This document shows, one piece after another, positions 1-6,180 of a DNA stretch of 11,392 nt. A program made the position numbers and the translations under genes. The stretch covers positions 1 through 11,392 of the forward strand of contig JAHFKE010000034.1 of NCBI GenBank assembly GCA_023245515.1, written 5' to 3'. The stretch comes from Candidatus Levyibacteriota bacterium (lineage in GTDB: Bacteria > Patescibacteriota > Microgenomatia > Levybacterales > UBA12049). The stretch's first letter is position 1, and each line of letters opens with the position of its first letter. The notes beneath the pieces were generated by a model. That model worked only from the letters and a program-made list of their open reading frames with translations. It was not told the DNA's origin and ran no database searches.

Positions 1-61
1 TAAAAGCCAATAATAATGACTCGGTGACATGGAAATACATCGGACCAAACTAGAAAATAAT

Positions 62-1366
62 ATGGAAAAAATATTGATCAGTTTTCTTCTAACCATTATT
101 ATGCTCGCCAATGCTCAAGTTGCATGGGCAGACACAGTCACCGATAATGCCCTGAATTACCTAAGAACCAAACAAGACGCAAGCGGAAGAATCACGACAG
201 GATTTAGCGCACCATCTCAGTGGTCGGCAATTGCATTTGCGGCAAACGGGATCGACACTAGTACGATTAAAAATCCGACAAATTCTCTGAAAGATTTTTT
301 AGTATCAGATATTCCTTCCGAACCATCAGCACCAACCGATTGGGAGACGAGAATTCTTGCCATAGTTGCAATAGGATCAGACCCTTCAAATTTTGGAGTA
401 ATAAACTTCATACAAAATCTTGAAACTTTTTATAACCATAACCAAATTGGAGATGAATGCTCGCTGAATGATGATATATTTGGACTCTTGGCACTCATTG
501 CCGGGGGCTCTCTGTCCAATAACCAGATAGAACAAAACGTGCTTCATTTCATCATATCCAAACAGGATTCTGGAGATGGAGGATTCGGATTCTCCGCTCC
601 AGGATGTAATTGGTATAGCACATCTTCTGACATGACAGGAGCGGCAATACAAGCACTGGTTGCTGCAAAAGAAAATGGCCTTACCGATCCAGATCTCGAT
701 AATGCAATTGGTCGCGCCAAAGACTATCTATTGGCCAATCAATATTTAGACGGTGGATTTGGCTACTACGGAACAAGTGACCCTGATTCTACAGGCTGGG
801 CTCTGATGGCTTTCAATACTTTGGGAATGGAGAATTCGAGTCAGGCAAATTCTGCACACAACTATCTTTTATCTCAGCAGTCGCAGACAGACGGTGGCAT
901 TATGGCTTTTGACTGGGGAGCAAGCACATTTGTGTCAAACGCATCAACTACTGCTCAGGTCATAATAGCACTCGCAGGGAAAACGTGGATCCTGAATGTT
1001 TTTGGTCCCACTTCCACAACTTCAGCAACCGTGACACCCTCAACATCAGCCACACCAACAGTTACGCCAACCCCTCCTTCGACGACCTCAGAACCAACAG
1101 TTACTCAAACTCCTACTATATCTTTGACAGCAGCTTCTACGCCCACAGCGACCACTACCCCACCTACAGTCAAAGATGCGACCACAAATGAATCTCTCTC
1201 CGAAGAAATCTTAGGTGCACAATCTTTGGAAGATTCTTCTCAAAAAGATAACAATAAATCAAAACCTACAAAAACAACCAAATCAATTAACGCAACAAAA
1301 GGCCTTTTGTTGCTCTTGTCCCTCATCAGCTTGTCAGTTGCATTTTGGTACTGGAAAAAGAAATAA
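62..1366 (+). CDS. Surface-anchored prenyltransferase/squalene-oxidase-type repeat protein (alpha/alpha toroid)
   Basis: Seen: with the ATG at 62 the 434-residue product opens with a signal peptide (about 1-23, hydrophobic core ISFLLTIIMLA, then AWA before DTV). An alpha-helical repeat domain follows to about 310. It carries Gln/Asp-Gly-Gly signatures: QDSGDGGFGF near 168, DGGFGYYG near 230, QTDGG near 275, each followed by a helix of the (S/T)T(G/A)xAxxAL type. A Thr/Ser/Pro-rich stalk (about 316-371), a polar Lys/Asn stretch, a membrane span (about 414-431) and KKK end it. Known: such repeats form alpha/alpha barrels in terpene cyclases and in transcobalamin-like ligand binders. Where cyclases have DxDD, the protein reads DPDS (240-243), so I infer binding rather than catalysis. 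An ATG at 29 would add 11 polar residues before the signal peptide and is less likely. No clear Shine-Dalgarno precedes either start. The partner gene follows after 8 bases. Confidence 0.75.
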   Translation: MEKILISFLLTIIMLANAQVAWADTVTDNALNYLRTKQDASGRITTGFSAPSQWSAIAFAANGIDTSTIKNPTNSLKDFLVSDIPSEPSAPTDWETRILAIVAIGSDPSNFGVINFIQNLETFYNHNQIGDECSLNDDIFGLLALIAGGSLSNNQIEQNVLHFIISKQDSGDGGFGFSAPGCNWYSTSSDMTGAAIQALVAAKENGLTDPDLDNAIGRAKDYLLANQYLDGGFGYYGTSDPDSTGWALMAFNTLGMENSSQANSAHNYLLSQQSQTDGGIMAFDWGASTFVSNASTTAQVIIALAGKTWILNVFGPTSTTSATVTPSTSATPTVTPTPPSTTSEPTVTQTPTISLTAASTPTATTTPPTVKDATTNESLSEEILGAQSLEDSSQKDNNKSKPTKTTKSINATKGLLLLLSLISLSVAFWYWKKK

Positions 1367-1374
1367 AAATCATT

Positions 1375-1962
1375 ATGTTAGCAATATTTTTAATCATTGC
1401 TGGGGCACTCTTACGACTTATGCCCCACATACCAAATTTCGCACCAATCACGGCCATTGCTCTTTTTGGAGGAGTCTATTTGAATAAAAAATACGCGCTC
1501 ATACTACCATTCTTGACAATGCTTATCTCTGATTATTTGATCCTCTACATTAATCCCTTTGGTAACCCGATCGTTGACTTTCATAAGATATATCCGCTAA
1601 CTGCGTCTCTCCATTCAACAACCCTCTATGTCTATGGAAGTTTCTTGCTATCAGGGCGGATTGGTATTTATTTAAAAAATAATAAAAACTTCAAACATAT
1701 CGCAGGGGGAACACTACTTGCCTCAATCCAATTCTTCCTCATCACTAATTTCGGCGTCTGGGCAACTGGCACGTACGATAAAGGGATAGATGGCTTGTTA
1801 CAAAGCTATGTCATGGGAGTACCATTTTTCAAATATACACTGCTGGGAGATATGTTTTATACCGGGGTAATGCTGGGTGCATACGAACTAGTCGCTAGAT
1901 CCACAAAAAATCTCTATCGCTTTTCTTCTTTAACCCTTTTGCATCGACCCACGAAAGAATAA
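1375..1962 (+). CDS. DUF6580-family integral membrane protein, possible transporter substrate subunit
   Basis: Seen: 195 hydrophobic residues in about five to six membrane segments. The N-terminal signature RLMPHIPNFAPITAIALFGG lies at about 14-33, ISDYLI follows near 51, and the late block NFGVWATGTYD ... GVPFFKYTLLGD lies in the second half. From memory these blocks match DUF6580 membrane proteins, which are about this long and are often regarded as ECF S-component-like, though transport has not been proven in general. The ATG at 1375 starts just at the first membrane helix. A TTG at 1345 would add ten residues and overlap the upstream gene by 22 bases; I prefer 1375, although its only purine-rich lead-in (GGAAAAAG near 1353) is far away. 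The close spacing to the toroid-repeat surface protein suggests one operon and perhaps one uptake function. Confidence 0.7.
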   Translation: MLAIFLIIAGALLRLMPHIPNFAPITAIALFGGVYLNKKYALILPFLTMLISDYLILYINPFGNPIVDFHKIYPLTASLHSTTLYVYGSFLLSGRIGIYLKNNKNFKHIAGGTLLASIQFFLITNFGVWATGTYDKGIDGLLQSYVMGVPFFKYTLLGDMFYTGVMLGAYELVARSTKNLYRFSSLTLLHRPTKE

Positions 1963-1981
1963 CCTAAATGTGGCTCTTTTG

Positions 1982-2001
1982 ATAGCTTTTTAAGCTATTT
2001 T
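1982..2001 (+). terminator. Candidate weak intrinsic terminator after the DUF6580 gene
   Basis: Perfect 7-bp hairpin, ATAGCTT (1982-1988) with AAGCTAT (1992-1998), around a TTT loop and followed by TTT then GTG. The stem is AT-rich and the U-tract short, so termination would be leaky. The position is right: 19 bases after the DUF6580 stop and immediately before the promoter of the next gene. It could instead be a regulator-binding palindrome over that promoter. Confidence 0.35.
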
Positions 2002-2002
2002 G

Positions 2003-2011
2003 TGCTATAAT
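2003..2011 (+). promoter_or_regulatory. Extended -10 promoter giving a probable leaderless mRNA
   Basis: A perfect extended -10 element, TGC followed by TATAAT (hexamer 2006-2011). The hexamer ends six bases before the ATG at 2018, so transcription would begin at or within a base or so of the start codon, leaving no room for a Shine-Dalgarno. A TTGATA at 1979-1984 is too far away (21-bp spacer) to be a standard -35, but extended -10 promoters do not need one. Confidence 0.6.
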
Positions 2012-2017
2012 ATACCC

Positions 2018-2467
2018 ATGCATAAGAAGATTTATGCAAGCGGATTTCTCTATCACACACCTACTCAACAAGTCCTCTTGCAACAACATGAATCATCTGC
2101 CCCTACATGGTCGCTTTTTAGCGGAGAAGGCCAGGATGGCGAAGATCCTATCGTGATCTTTAAAGAAATAGTTAGTAGCCAGTTAAAAATAAAGCTCTCT
2201 CTAAAAGATATCAACTCTATCTATGATTACTTCAACGAAGAACTTAGTAGGCACTCTCATCTACTCTACGCTTTGGCTGACAAGAAAAAAGATACTTATA
2301 CAAACGAGGGCTACACAATGCGATGGTTTACTTTCAAAGAAATTTATAAATTACCCATCGATAGACAGACGAGACAGGATATTACTGTAGGAAAAAGAGT
2401 CATTGATGCAATCACCAGAAGTAACGAGCCTCAGGAAGAAAAGCCACTTCACGAACGCACTCAATAG
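2018..2467 (+). CDS. Degenerate Nudix-fold protein
   Basis: Seen: 149 residues. The start MHKKIYASGFLYH and the strand VLLQQH resemble the first strands of a Nudix domain. The box lies at about 36-56 and reads GEGQDGED..IVIFKEIVSSQL. Known: the Nudix consensus is G-x5-E-x7-R-E-U-x-E-E-x-G-U. Here the first G-x5-E is present, but the segment to the next Glu is one residue short, Arg is replaced by Lys, and the metal-binding Glu pair is replaced by Ser-Ser. I infer a Nudix fold with weakened or lost pyrophosphohydrolase activity, perhaps a nucleotide-sensing remnant. The ATG at 2018 is chosen because the promoter -10 box lies just upstream; an in-frame TTG at 2000 lies upstream of the -10 hexamer and would not be transcribed. 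The end overlaps the convergent dgkA by 7 bases. Confidence 0.7.
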   Translation: MHKKIYASGFLYHTPTQQVLLQQHESSAPTWSLFSGEGQDGEDPIVIFKEIVSSQLKIKLSLKDINSIYDYFNEELSRHSHLLYALADKKKDTYTNEGYTMRWFTFKEIYKLPIDRQTRQDITVGKRVIDAITRSNEPQEEKPLHERTQ

Positions 2468-2826
2468 ATTAGTCTAAGAATGTAGGGGGAGAAAATAAGA
2501 AACCCGATAATAATAGCTCCTATTGCTGTTAGAAGTACCATCCCCGCAGCAACATCTTTTGCGATTTTAGCCTCCACTTTGTGATCGCTAGTAATAAGAT
2601 CGACCATTTTTTCGATAGCAGAATTCACCATCTCTGCTGATACAACAAAAAGGATTGTCAGGCCTAAAATTGCCATTTCAAATGGAGTAACTCTCAGAAG
2701 TATGCTGCCTGAAATAACAAAGAGGGCAACAACGAGGTGAATAGCCAGGTTCTGATCATTATCCAGAACATGCTTGATGCCGTCCAGCGCGTGTTTAAAA
2801 GATTTTATAAACTTTTTTATATTCAT
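2461..2826 (-). CDS. dgkA: Prokaryotic diacylglycerol/undecaprenol kinase
   Basis: Phosphorylates a membrane lipid alcohol with ATP. In Gram-positive-type relatives the substrate is undecaprenol, producing undecaprenyl phosphate for wall synthesis. Seen: 121 residues, the family's usual length. An amphipathic N-terminus (KSFKHALDGIKHVL) is followed by three membrane segments. The signature EMVNSAIEKMVD lies at 65-76, where the E-x3-S-A-I-E residues belong to the active site, and AKDVAAGMVLL begins at 89. The start ATG shares bases with the stop of the upstream PAP2 gene (ATGA, 4-bp overlap), so translation is probably coupled. It is last in the gltX-PAP2-dgkA operon. The final 7 bases overlap the convergent Nudix gene, and I see no terminator there. 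The choice between diacylglycerol and undecaprenol as substrate is inferred from family and context. Confidence 0.9.
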   Translation of the reverse strand: MNIKKFIKSFKHALDGIKHVLDNDQNLAIHLVVALFVISGSILLRVTPFEMAILGLTILFVVSAEMVNSAIEKMVDLITSDHKVEAKIAKDVAAGMVLLTAIGAIIIGFLIFSPYILRLIY

Positions 2827-3410
2827 GCTAAAAACAACTTCATTAAGATATACACCAATAATGATAGCACAACGCCCAATATAGCACCTACAATCGTCTC
2901 CTGTAGGGTATGCCTTTTAGTCTTTAGCCTTGACCACGCAACAAGTGGAATAAGAAGCAATAGACCATACGCACTATTGCCATAAGCAAATACTATCGCA
3001 AGCATCAGAGCTGAAATTGTTGCCACATGGATACTCGCTTTAAGATATATATTAATAATGCTTGCAAAGGCAATGCCGATCACAACACCAAACGTAATAA
3101 GGAAAAGAACGGCAGGCCCACCGAGGAAGAGAAGTCCAACAAGATACACAACAGTAACTAGCAAACCAACGACAAACAGTAATGGGCGCTGCTCTCTTTT
3201 GGAAACATCCATATCCGTAAAAATTTTCTTATATACACAATAAAAAATAAAGAGGGTAATAATGGCCAGAAAAAGGACTGTATAGCCTGTCCACATGAGA
3301 GCGCCTGGTAGATCGCCTGTTGTTTTATAGGTAAGCAAAAACCCTGTGACGAGCAGGACTATTATCGGATTAAAAATAAAAGAGATAAATTTTGCAAATG
3401 ATCTATTCAT
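2823..3410 (-). CDS. PAP2-superfamily membrane phosphatase
   Basis: Probably removes a phosphate from a lipid phosphate or pyrophosphate at the membrane, possibly undecaprenyl pyrophosphate. Seen: 195 residues with about six membrane segments. PAP2-like motifs in order: KREQRP (71-76), a short version of K-x6-R-P; KASIH (124-128) for the middle motif; and SR-x5-H-x3-E (160-171). The last matches the SR-x5-H-x3-D motif except that the closing Asp is Glu. The nucleophilic His167 and both phosphate-binding arginines are present. The start codon overlaps the gltX stop by one base (TAATG) and the stop overlaps the dgkA start (ATGA), so all three are co-translated. With dgkA directly downstream, a role in lipid-carrier recycling is the simplest inference; a phosphatidylglycerophosphatase is the main alternative. 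Confidence 0.78.
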   Translation of the reverse strand: MNRSFAKFISFIFNPIIVLLVTGFLLTYKTTGDLPGALMWTGYTVLFLAIITLFIFYCVYKKIFTDMDVSKREQRPLLFVVGLLVTVVYLVGLLFLGGPAVLFLITFGVVIGIAFASIINIYLKASIHVATISALMLAIVFAYGNSAYGLLLLIPLVAWSRLKTKRHTLQETIVGAILGVVLSLLVYILMKLFLA

Positions 3411-4933
3411 TAATTCAAAAGATAATTTAGATTAGATAATGTTTTTTCTTTGCCTAAAATCTCAAGCGATTCAGGTAGGGGCAATCCTCGCTCGCTTCCT
3501 GTAGTTATTTTATAGAGTAGAGGCATTCTTATTTTATACTTTTCCAACAACTCCTTCATTATAGTAAGTATCGAATCTTTATTCCACTCAGCAAGTCCTT
3601 CAAATGCACTTTGGAGATCATTAGCAATCTCCCTCTCTGTTTCGGTTAATACAAAACCTGTTGGTGGTGCAAAGAAAAACTTAGTTAAGCTTTCAAAATC
3701 TTTAAGTGTTACCATGCGACTTTTCAGAAGAGGAATAAGATTTTTTAAAGTTTCCTCTGGTAAATCTGAGGCTTTGGGAAAGAAATCCTTTATAAGTGTT
3801 TCAAGCTCTGCTTCTGATTTTACCTCCTGAATATATCGCTGATTCATCCATGTAAGCTTGTCTAGATCAAAGCGAGGAGCTTGAGAAGTAATGAAAGCCT
3901 CCTGACCTCCCTTAGAGACAATTTCTTTTACTTTCTCATTAGTATTGGCATAGACTGTGACTGCGCCCCCTATTTGATTAATATGTAGCTTATCTTCAAA
4001 CTCCTCTATATCAAAAATCTCTTTCCCTTCAGGGTGATTCCACACAATATTTGCTAAATAATTTATTATCGCGTCGGGCAGATAACCTTCCTCTCTATAA
4101 TAGTTAACTGATGAGTGCCCATGACGCTTTGACAATTTGCCTTTACCATCCATATTTAATATCAAAGGCAAATGTATATAAATTGGTCGATGCCAACCAA
4201 AGTAGTAGTAAAGAATTATATGCTTCGGAGTAGAAGGTAACCACTCCCTTCCTCTGAATATATGTGTTATTTTCATCAAGTTGTCGTCAACAACTACTGC
4301 AAGGTGGTATGTCGGAAATCCATCAGCCTTCATGAGCACTTGATCATCAACGTCCTTACTGGTAACTTCAACATCCCCAACTAGCCAATCATCAAATTTG
4401 ATTACATAATCAGTTGGCACATTGAGCCGAACTACATAATCTTCATTGGCAGTTCTTTCTAAAGCCTCACTTCGAGAAAGACCTGCGCAATGTTTGTCAT
4501 AGCGTGGAACTTGCTTAAGTCTTTGCTGCTCCTCCCGTAACTGAGTTAAGCGCTCTTTCGTGCAAAAACAATAATATGCACAGTAATGTGCCTGATTATC
4601 AACCTGTCTTTTTCCTTCAGGGATCATGGGCAAAAATTTGTTTATAAGGATATCGACATGTTCTTTATATGTATCAAGTCGTTCAGATTGGCGGTATGGA
4701 CCAACGTCCTTAGGCTTTCTAGGACTCTCATCAGGATATAACCCAAACCAATCAAGAGCATCAAGAACTGCCTCCTCAGCACCCTCAACAAGCCTGACCC
4801 TGTCCGTATCCTCTATCCGGACAATAAAATCTCCCTTATATTTTTGTGCAAAGACATAATCAAAAAGAGCTTGATAGACAGTCCCTATATGAGGCTGCCC
4901 TGTTGGACTCGGTGCGATTCGCGTTCTTACCAT
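3410..4933 (-). CDS. gltX: Glutamyl-tRNA synthetase
   Basis: Charges tRNA-Glu with glutamate in the cytoplasm. Where GlnRS is absent, such enzymes also mischarge tRNA-Gln for GatCAB; I cannot tell here. Seen: 507 residues with a class I catalytic core. RIAPSPTGQPHIGT holds the HIGH-type motif at 15-18. RIEDTD is at 39-44. A zinc-type cluster runs from CFC (122-124) to YDKHC (145-149). FRGREWLPSTPKH is near 226, and the KMSKS-type loop KLSKR is at 266-270. The anticodon-binding helical domain follows, ending with TGSERGLPLPESLEILGKE. The length is normal. The start at 4933 is chosen because MVRTRIAPSPTG is the usual N-terminus and because the ATG at 4942 lies inside the -10 box. First gene of the gltX-PAP2-dgkA operon, divergent from the exported protein at 5018. 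Confidence 0.95.
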   Translation of the reverse strand: MVRTRIAPSPTGQPHIGTVYQALFDYVFAQKYKGDFIVRIEDTDRVRLVEGAEEAVLDALDWFGLYPDESPRKPKDVGPYRQSERLDTYKEHVDILINKFLPMIPEGKRQVDNQAHYCAYYCFCTKERLTQLREEQQRLKQVPRYDKHCAGLSRSEALERTANEDYVVRLNVPTDYVIKFDDWLVGDVEVTSKDVDDQVLMKADGFPTYHLAVVVDDNLMKITHIFRGREWLPSTPKHIILYYYFGWHRPIYIHLPLILNMDGKGKLSKRHGHSSVNYYREEGYLPDAIINYLANIVWNHPEGKEIFDIEEFEDKLHINQIGGAVTVYANTNEKVKEIVSKGGQEAFITSQAPRFDLDKLTWMNQRYIQEVKSEAELETLIKDFFPKASDLPEETLKNLIPLLKSRMVTLKDFESLTKFFFAPPTGFVLTETEREIANDLQSAFEGLAEWNKDSILTIMKELLEKYKIRMPLLYKITTGSERGLPLPESLEILGKEKTLSNLNYLLN

Positions 4934-4940
4934 ACCTTGC

Positions 4941-4969
4941 ATTATATGTAAAATTTGCCTTATACTCAA
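4941..4969 (-). promoter_or_regulatory. Sigma70-type promoter of gltX, probable leaderless start
   Basis: On the - strand, TTGAGT (4969-4964) lies exactly 17 bp from a perfect TATAAT (4946-4941). Seven bases later comes the gltX ATG (4933), so the expected transcription start coincides with the start codon. The TTGAGT also forms part of the inverted AGGGTCAT/TTGAGT arrangement described for this intergenic region. Confidence 0.65.
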
Positions 4970-4972
4970 GGT

Positions 4973-5025
4973 ATGACCCTACGATTAACTCAGGGTCATG
5001 TTGAGTAATATCGAAATATGACCCT
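4973..5025. repeat. Three copies of ATGACCCT forming inverted repeats between divergent genes
   Basis: ATGACCCT occurs at 4973-4980, inverted (AGGGTCAT) at 4992-4999, and again direct at 5018-5025. Read outward from the centre, both strands carry AGGGTCAT, then a 1-3 base spacer, then TTGAGTA with TA or ATA, so the two halves of the gltX/exported-protein intergenic region are near mirror images. The third copy is also the first eight bases of the gene at 5018. An operator for a dimeric regulator or a duplicated promoter module are both possible; no regulator gene is present in the window. Confidence 0.55.
5006..5011 (+). promoter_or_regulatory. Weak candidate -10 for the gene at 5018
   Basis: TAATAT (4 of 6 to TATAAT) ends six bases before the ATG at 5018, the same geometry as at the Nudix gene. 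A partial -35 such as TTAACT (4985-4990) would give a short 15-bp spacer. The alternative is TTGAGT (5001-5006) acting as a -35 with a poor -10 near CATGAT (5027-5032), which would move the start to the ATG at 5057. Confidence 0.3.
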
Positions 5026-6172
5026 GCATGATACAACCGAATCAGCAAAAAAGCTTATGATCGGAGGCATAATCGGTGCAACGGGAATCCTTTCCCTGGT
5101 GATAGTATTTCGCATCGGCATCATCGTAAAAAACATACTGTTCCCACCCAGAGCTATACCTCCGAATGTAGCCTATGGAGAGCTTGCTCCGATACATTTC
5201 CCAAGTGATGCAGTACCAGGGAATTATACCTACGACATCAACACCTTTACAGGCACGCTCCCTGAAGGCCTACCTGATAGACTCAATGTCTTCCCTATTG
5301 TTCAGAAAGTTCCTGGACTTAATAACCTTAAAGAAGCAAAGTCGAAAATAGCAACGATGGGTCTAGTAACGACAGTTGGAACGCCTGTAGAGGAAAATCC
5401 CATAGCAGAAGATGCATACGAATGGGTAGAGAGCACAGGGCTTAAGAGGAAGGTTACGTTCAACATTGTATCATTCGATTTTACTCTGAAATCTGACTAC
5501 CTTGAATCTCTCGATGCTATTTCTGCTAATCATATAAAAAGTCAGGACAATGCTATCGACGTTGGCCAAACTCTTCTTGAAGAAATTGGACTCAAACCCA
5601 ATGATCTTGACCTTGCCAAAACAAGTATTATTGATAAAGAAAAGCATTACGTCACAACTCCAAGACTCTATAGTATTAATACTCGAAACGGGACTCTAGA
5701 AACAGCAGAGAGCCTATCAACAGCGCAAGTTATCCGCGTAGATTTTTACCAAAAGGACGTTAAGTATGATCTTAATACCGGCCTTAAGAACGCTTCAGAT
5801 GAAATAGAAACAACCCCAATAGAATATCCCATTCTATACCCCAATCCTCCCTATTCCACCATGAGTCTTCTTTTAGCTTCAGGCGCAAACGCCCTAGAGG
5901 TCGTGGATGCAGACTTCACGCATCAGGATATTAATCTCACGCCCGATCCCCAAGGTATATATCCAATCAAAACCGTTGAGGAGGCATACGAGGAATTACG
6001 ACAAGGGAAAGCTTACATTGCAGCATACAACAATCCCGAAAATACACAAATACTTATTAACAGTGTCTATCTTGCGTACTATATGGGTAAGGAGAAACAA
6101 GACTATCTCATGCCTATTTTTGTCTTTGAAGGAAAAGACGGATTCTTTGCCTATATTTCTGCAGTAAAATAA
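5018..6172 (+). CDS. Single-span exported protein of unknown function
   Basis: I do not recognise a characterised family. Seen: 384 residues with a short polar N-terminus, one membrane span at about 14-37 (IGGIIGATGILSLVIVFRIG), then a large soluble part presumably outside the membrane. The segment after the span reads PPNVAYGELAPIHFP. The C-terminal 75 residues (VEEAYEELRQGKAYI ... LAYYMGKEKQDYLMPIFVFEG ... FAYISAVK) have the beta-rich layout of PepSY- or YycI-like extracellular modules; I offer that only as a resemblance. There are no cysteines and no obvious catalytic motif. An internal start at 5057 would begin right at the membrane span and is a real alternative. The gene is divergent from gltX and converges on the carboxypeptidase gene, with 8 bases between stops. 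Confidence 0.65.
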   Translation: MTLHDTTESAKKLMIGGIIGATGILSLVIVFRIGIIVKNILFPPRAIPPNVAYGELAPIHFPSDAVPGNYTYDINTFTGTLPEGLPDRLNVFPIVQKVPGLNNLKEAKSKIATMGLVTTVGTPVEENPIAEDAYEWVESTGLKRKVTFNIVSFDFTLKSDYLESLDAISANHIKSQDNAIDVGQTLLEEIGLKPNDLDLAKTSIIDKEKHYVTTPRLYSINTRNGTLETAESLSTAQVIRVDFYQKDVKYDLNTGLKNASDEIETTPIEYPILYPNPPYSTMSLLLASGANALEVVDADFTHQDINLTPDPQGIYPIKTVEEAYEELRQGKAYIAAYNNPENTQILINSVYLAYYMGKEKQDYLMPIFVFEGKDGFFAYISAVK

Positions 6173-6180
6173 TCCTCCAT

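Noticed and set aside
29..61. Upstream ATG at 29 as the start of the toroid-repeat protein
   Set aside because: It would place 11 polar and charged residues before a normal signal peptide; the ATG at 62 gives a standard one. Not fully excluded.
566..574. GATTCTGGA, identical to one arm of the recJ palindrome
   Set aside because: No matching inverted arm nearby and it encodes the conserved repeat motif of the toroid protein, so coincidence. The same applies to ATTCTGG at 8392-8398 in aspS.
1016..1180. Thr/Pro codon-rich tract in the first gene as a DNA-level tandem repeat
   Set aside because: No exact repeat unit is maintained; it is a low-complexity protein stalk.
1215..1487. 90-residue + strand frame bridging the first two genes
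   Set aside because: Overlaps both supported genes in another frame and has no family-like sequence.
2461..2463. UGA recoding as glycine, as in some CPR lineages
   Set aside because: UGA terminates dgkA, PAP2 and dacA at the expected protein ends, in two cases at the dgkA/PAP2 and Nudix/dgkA junctions.
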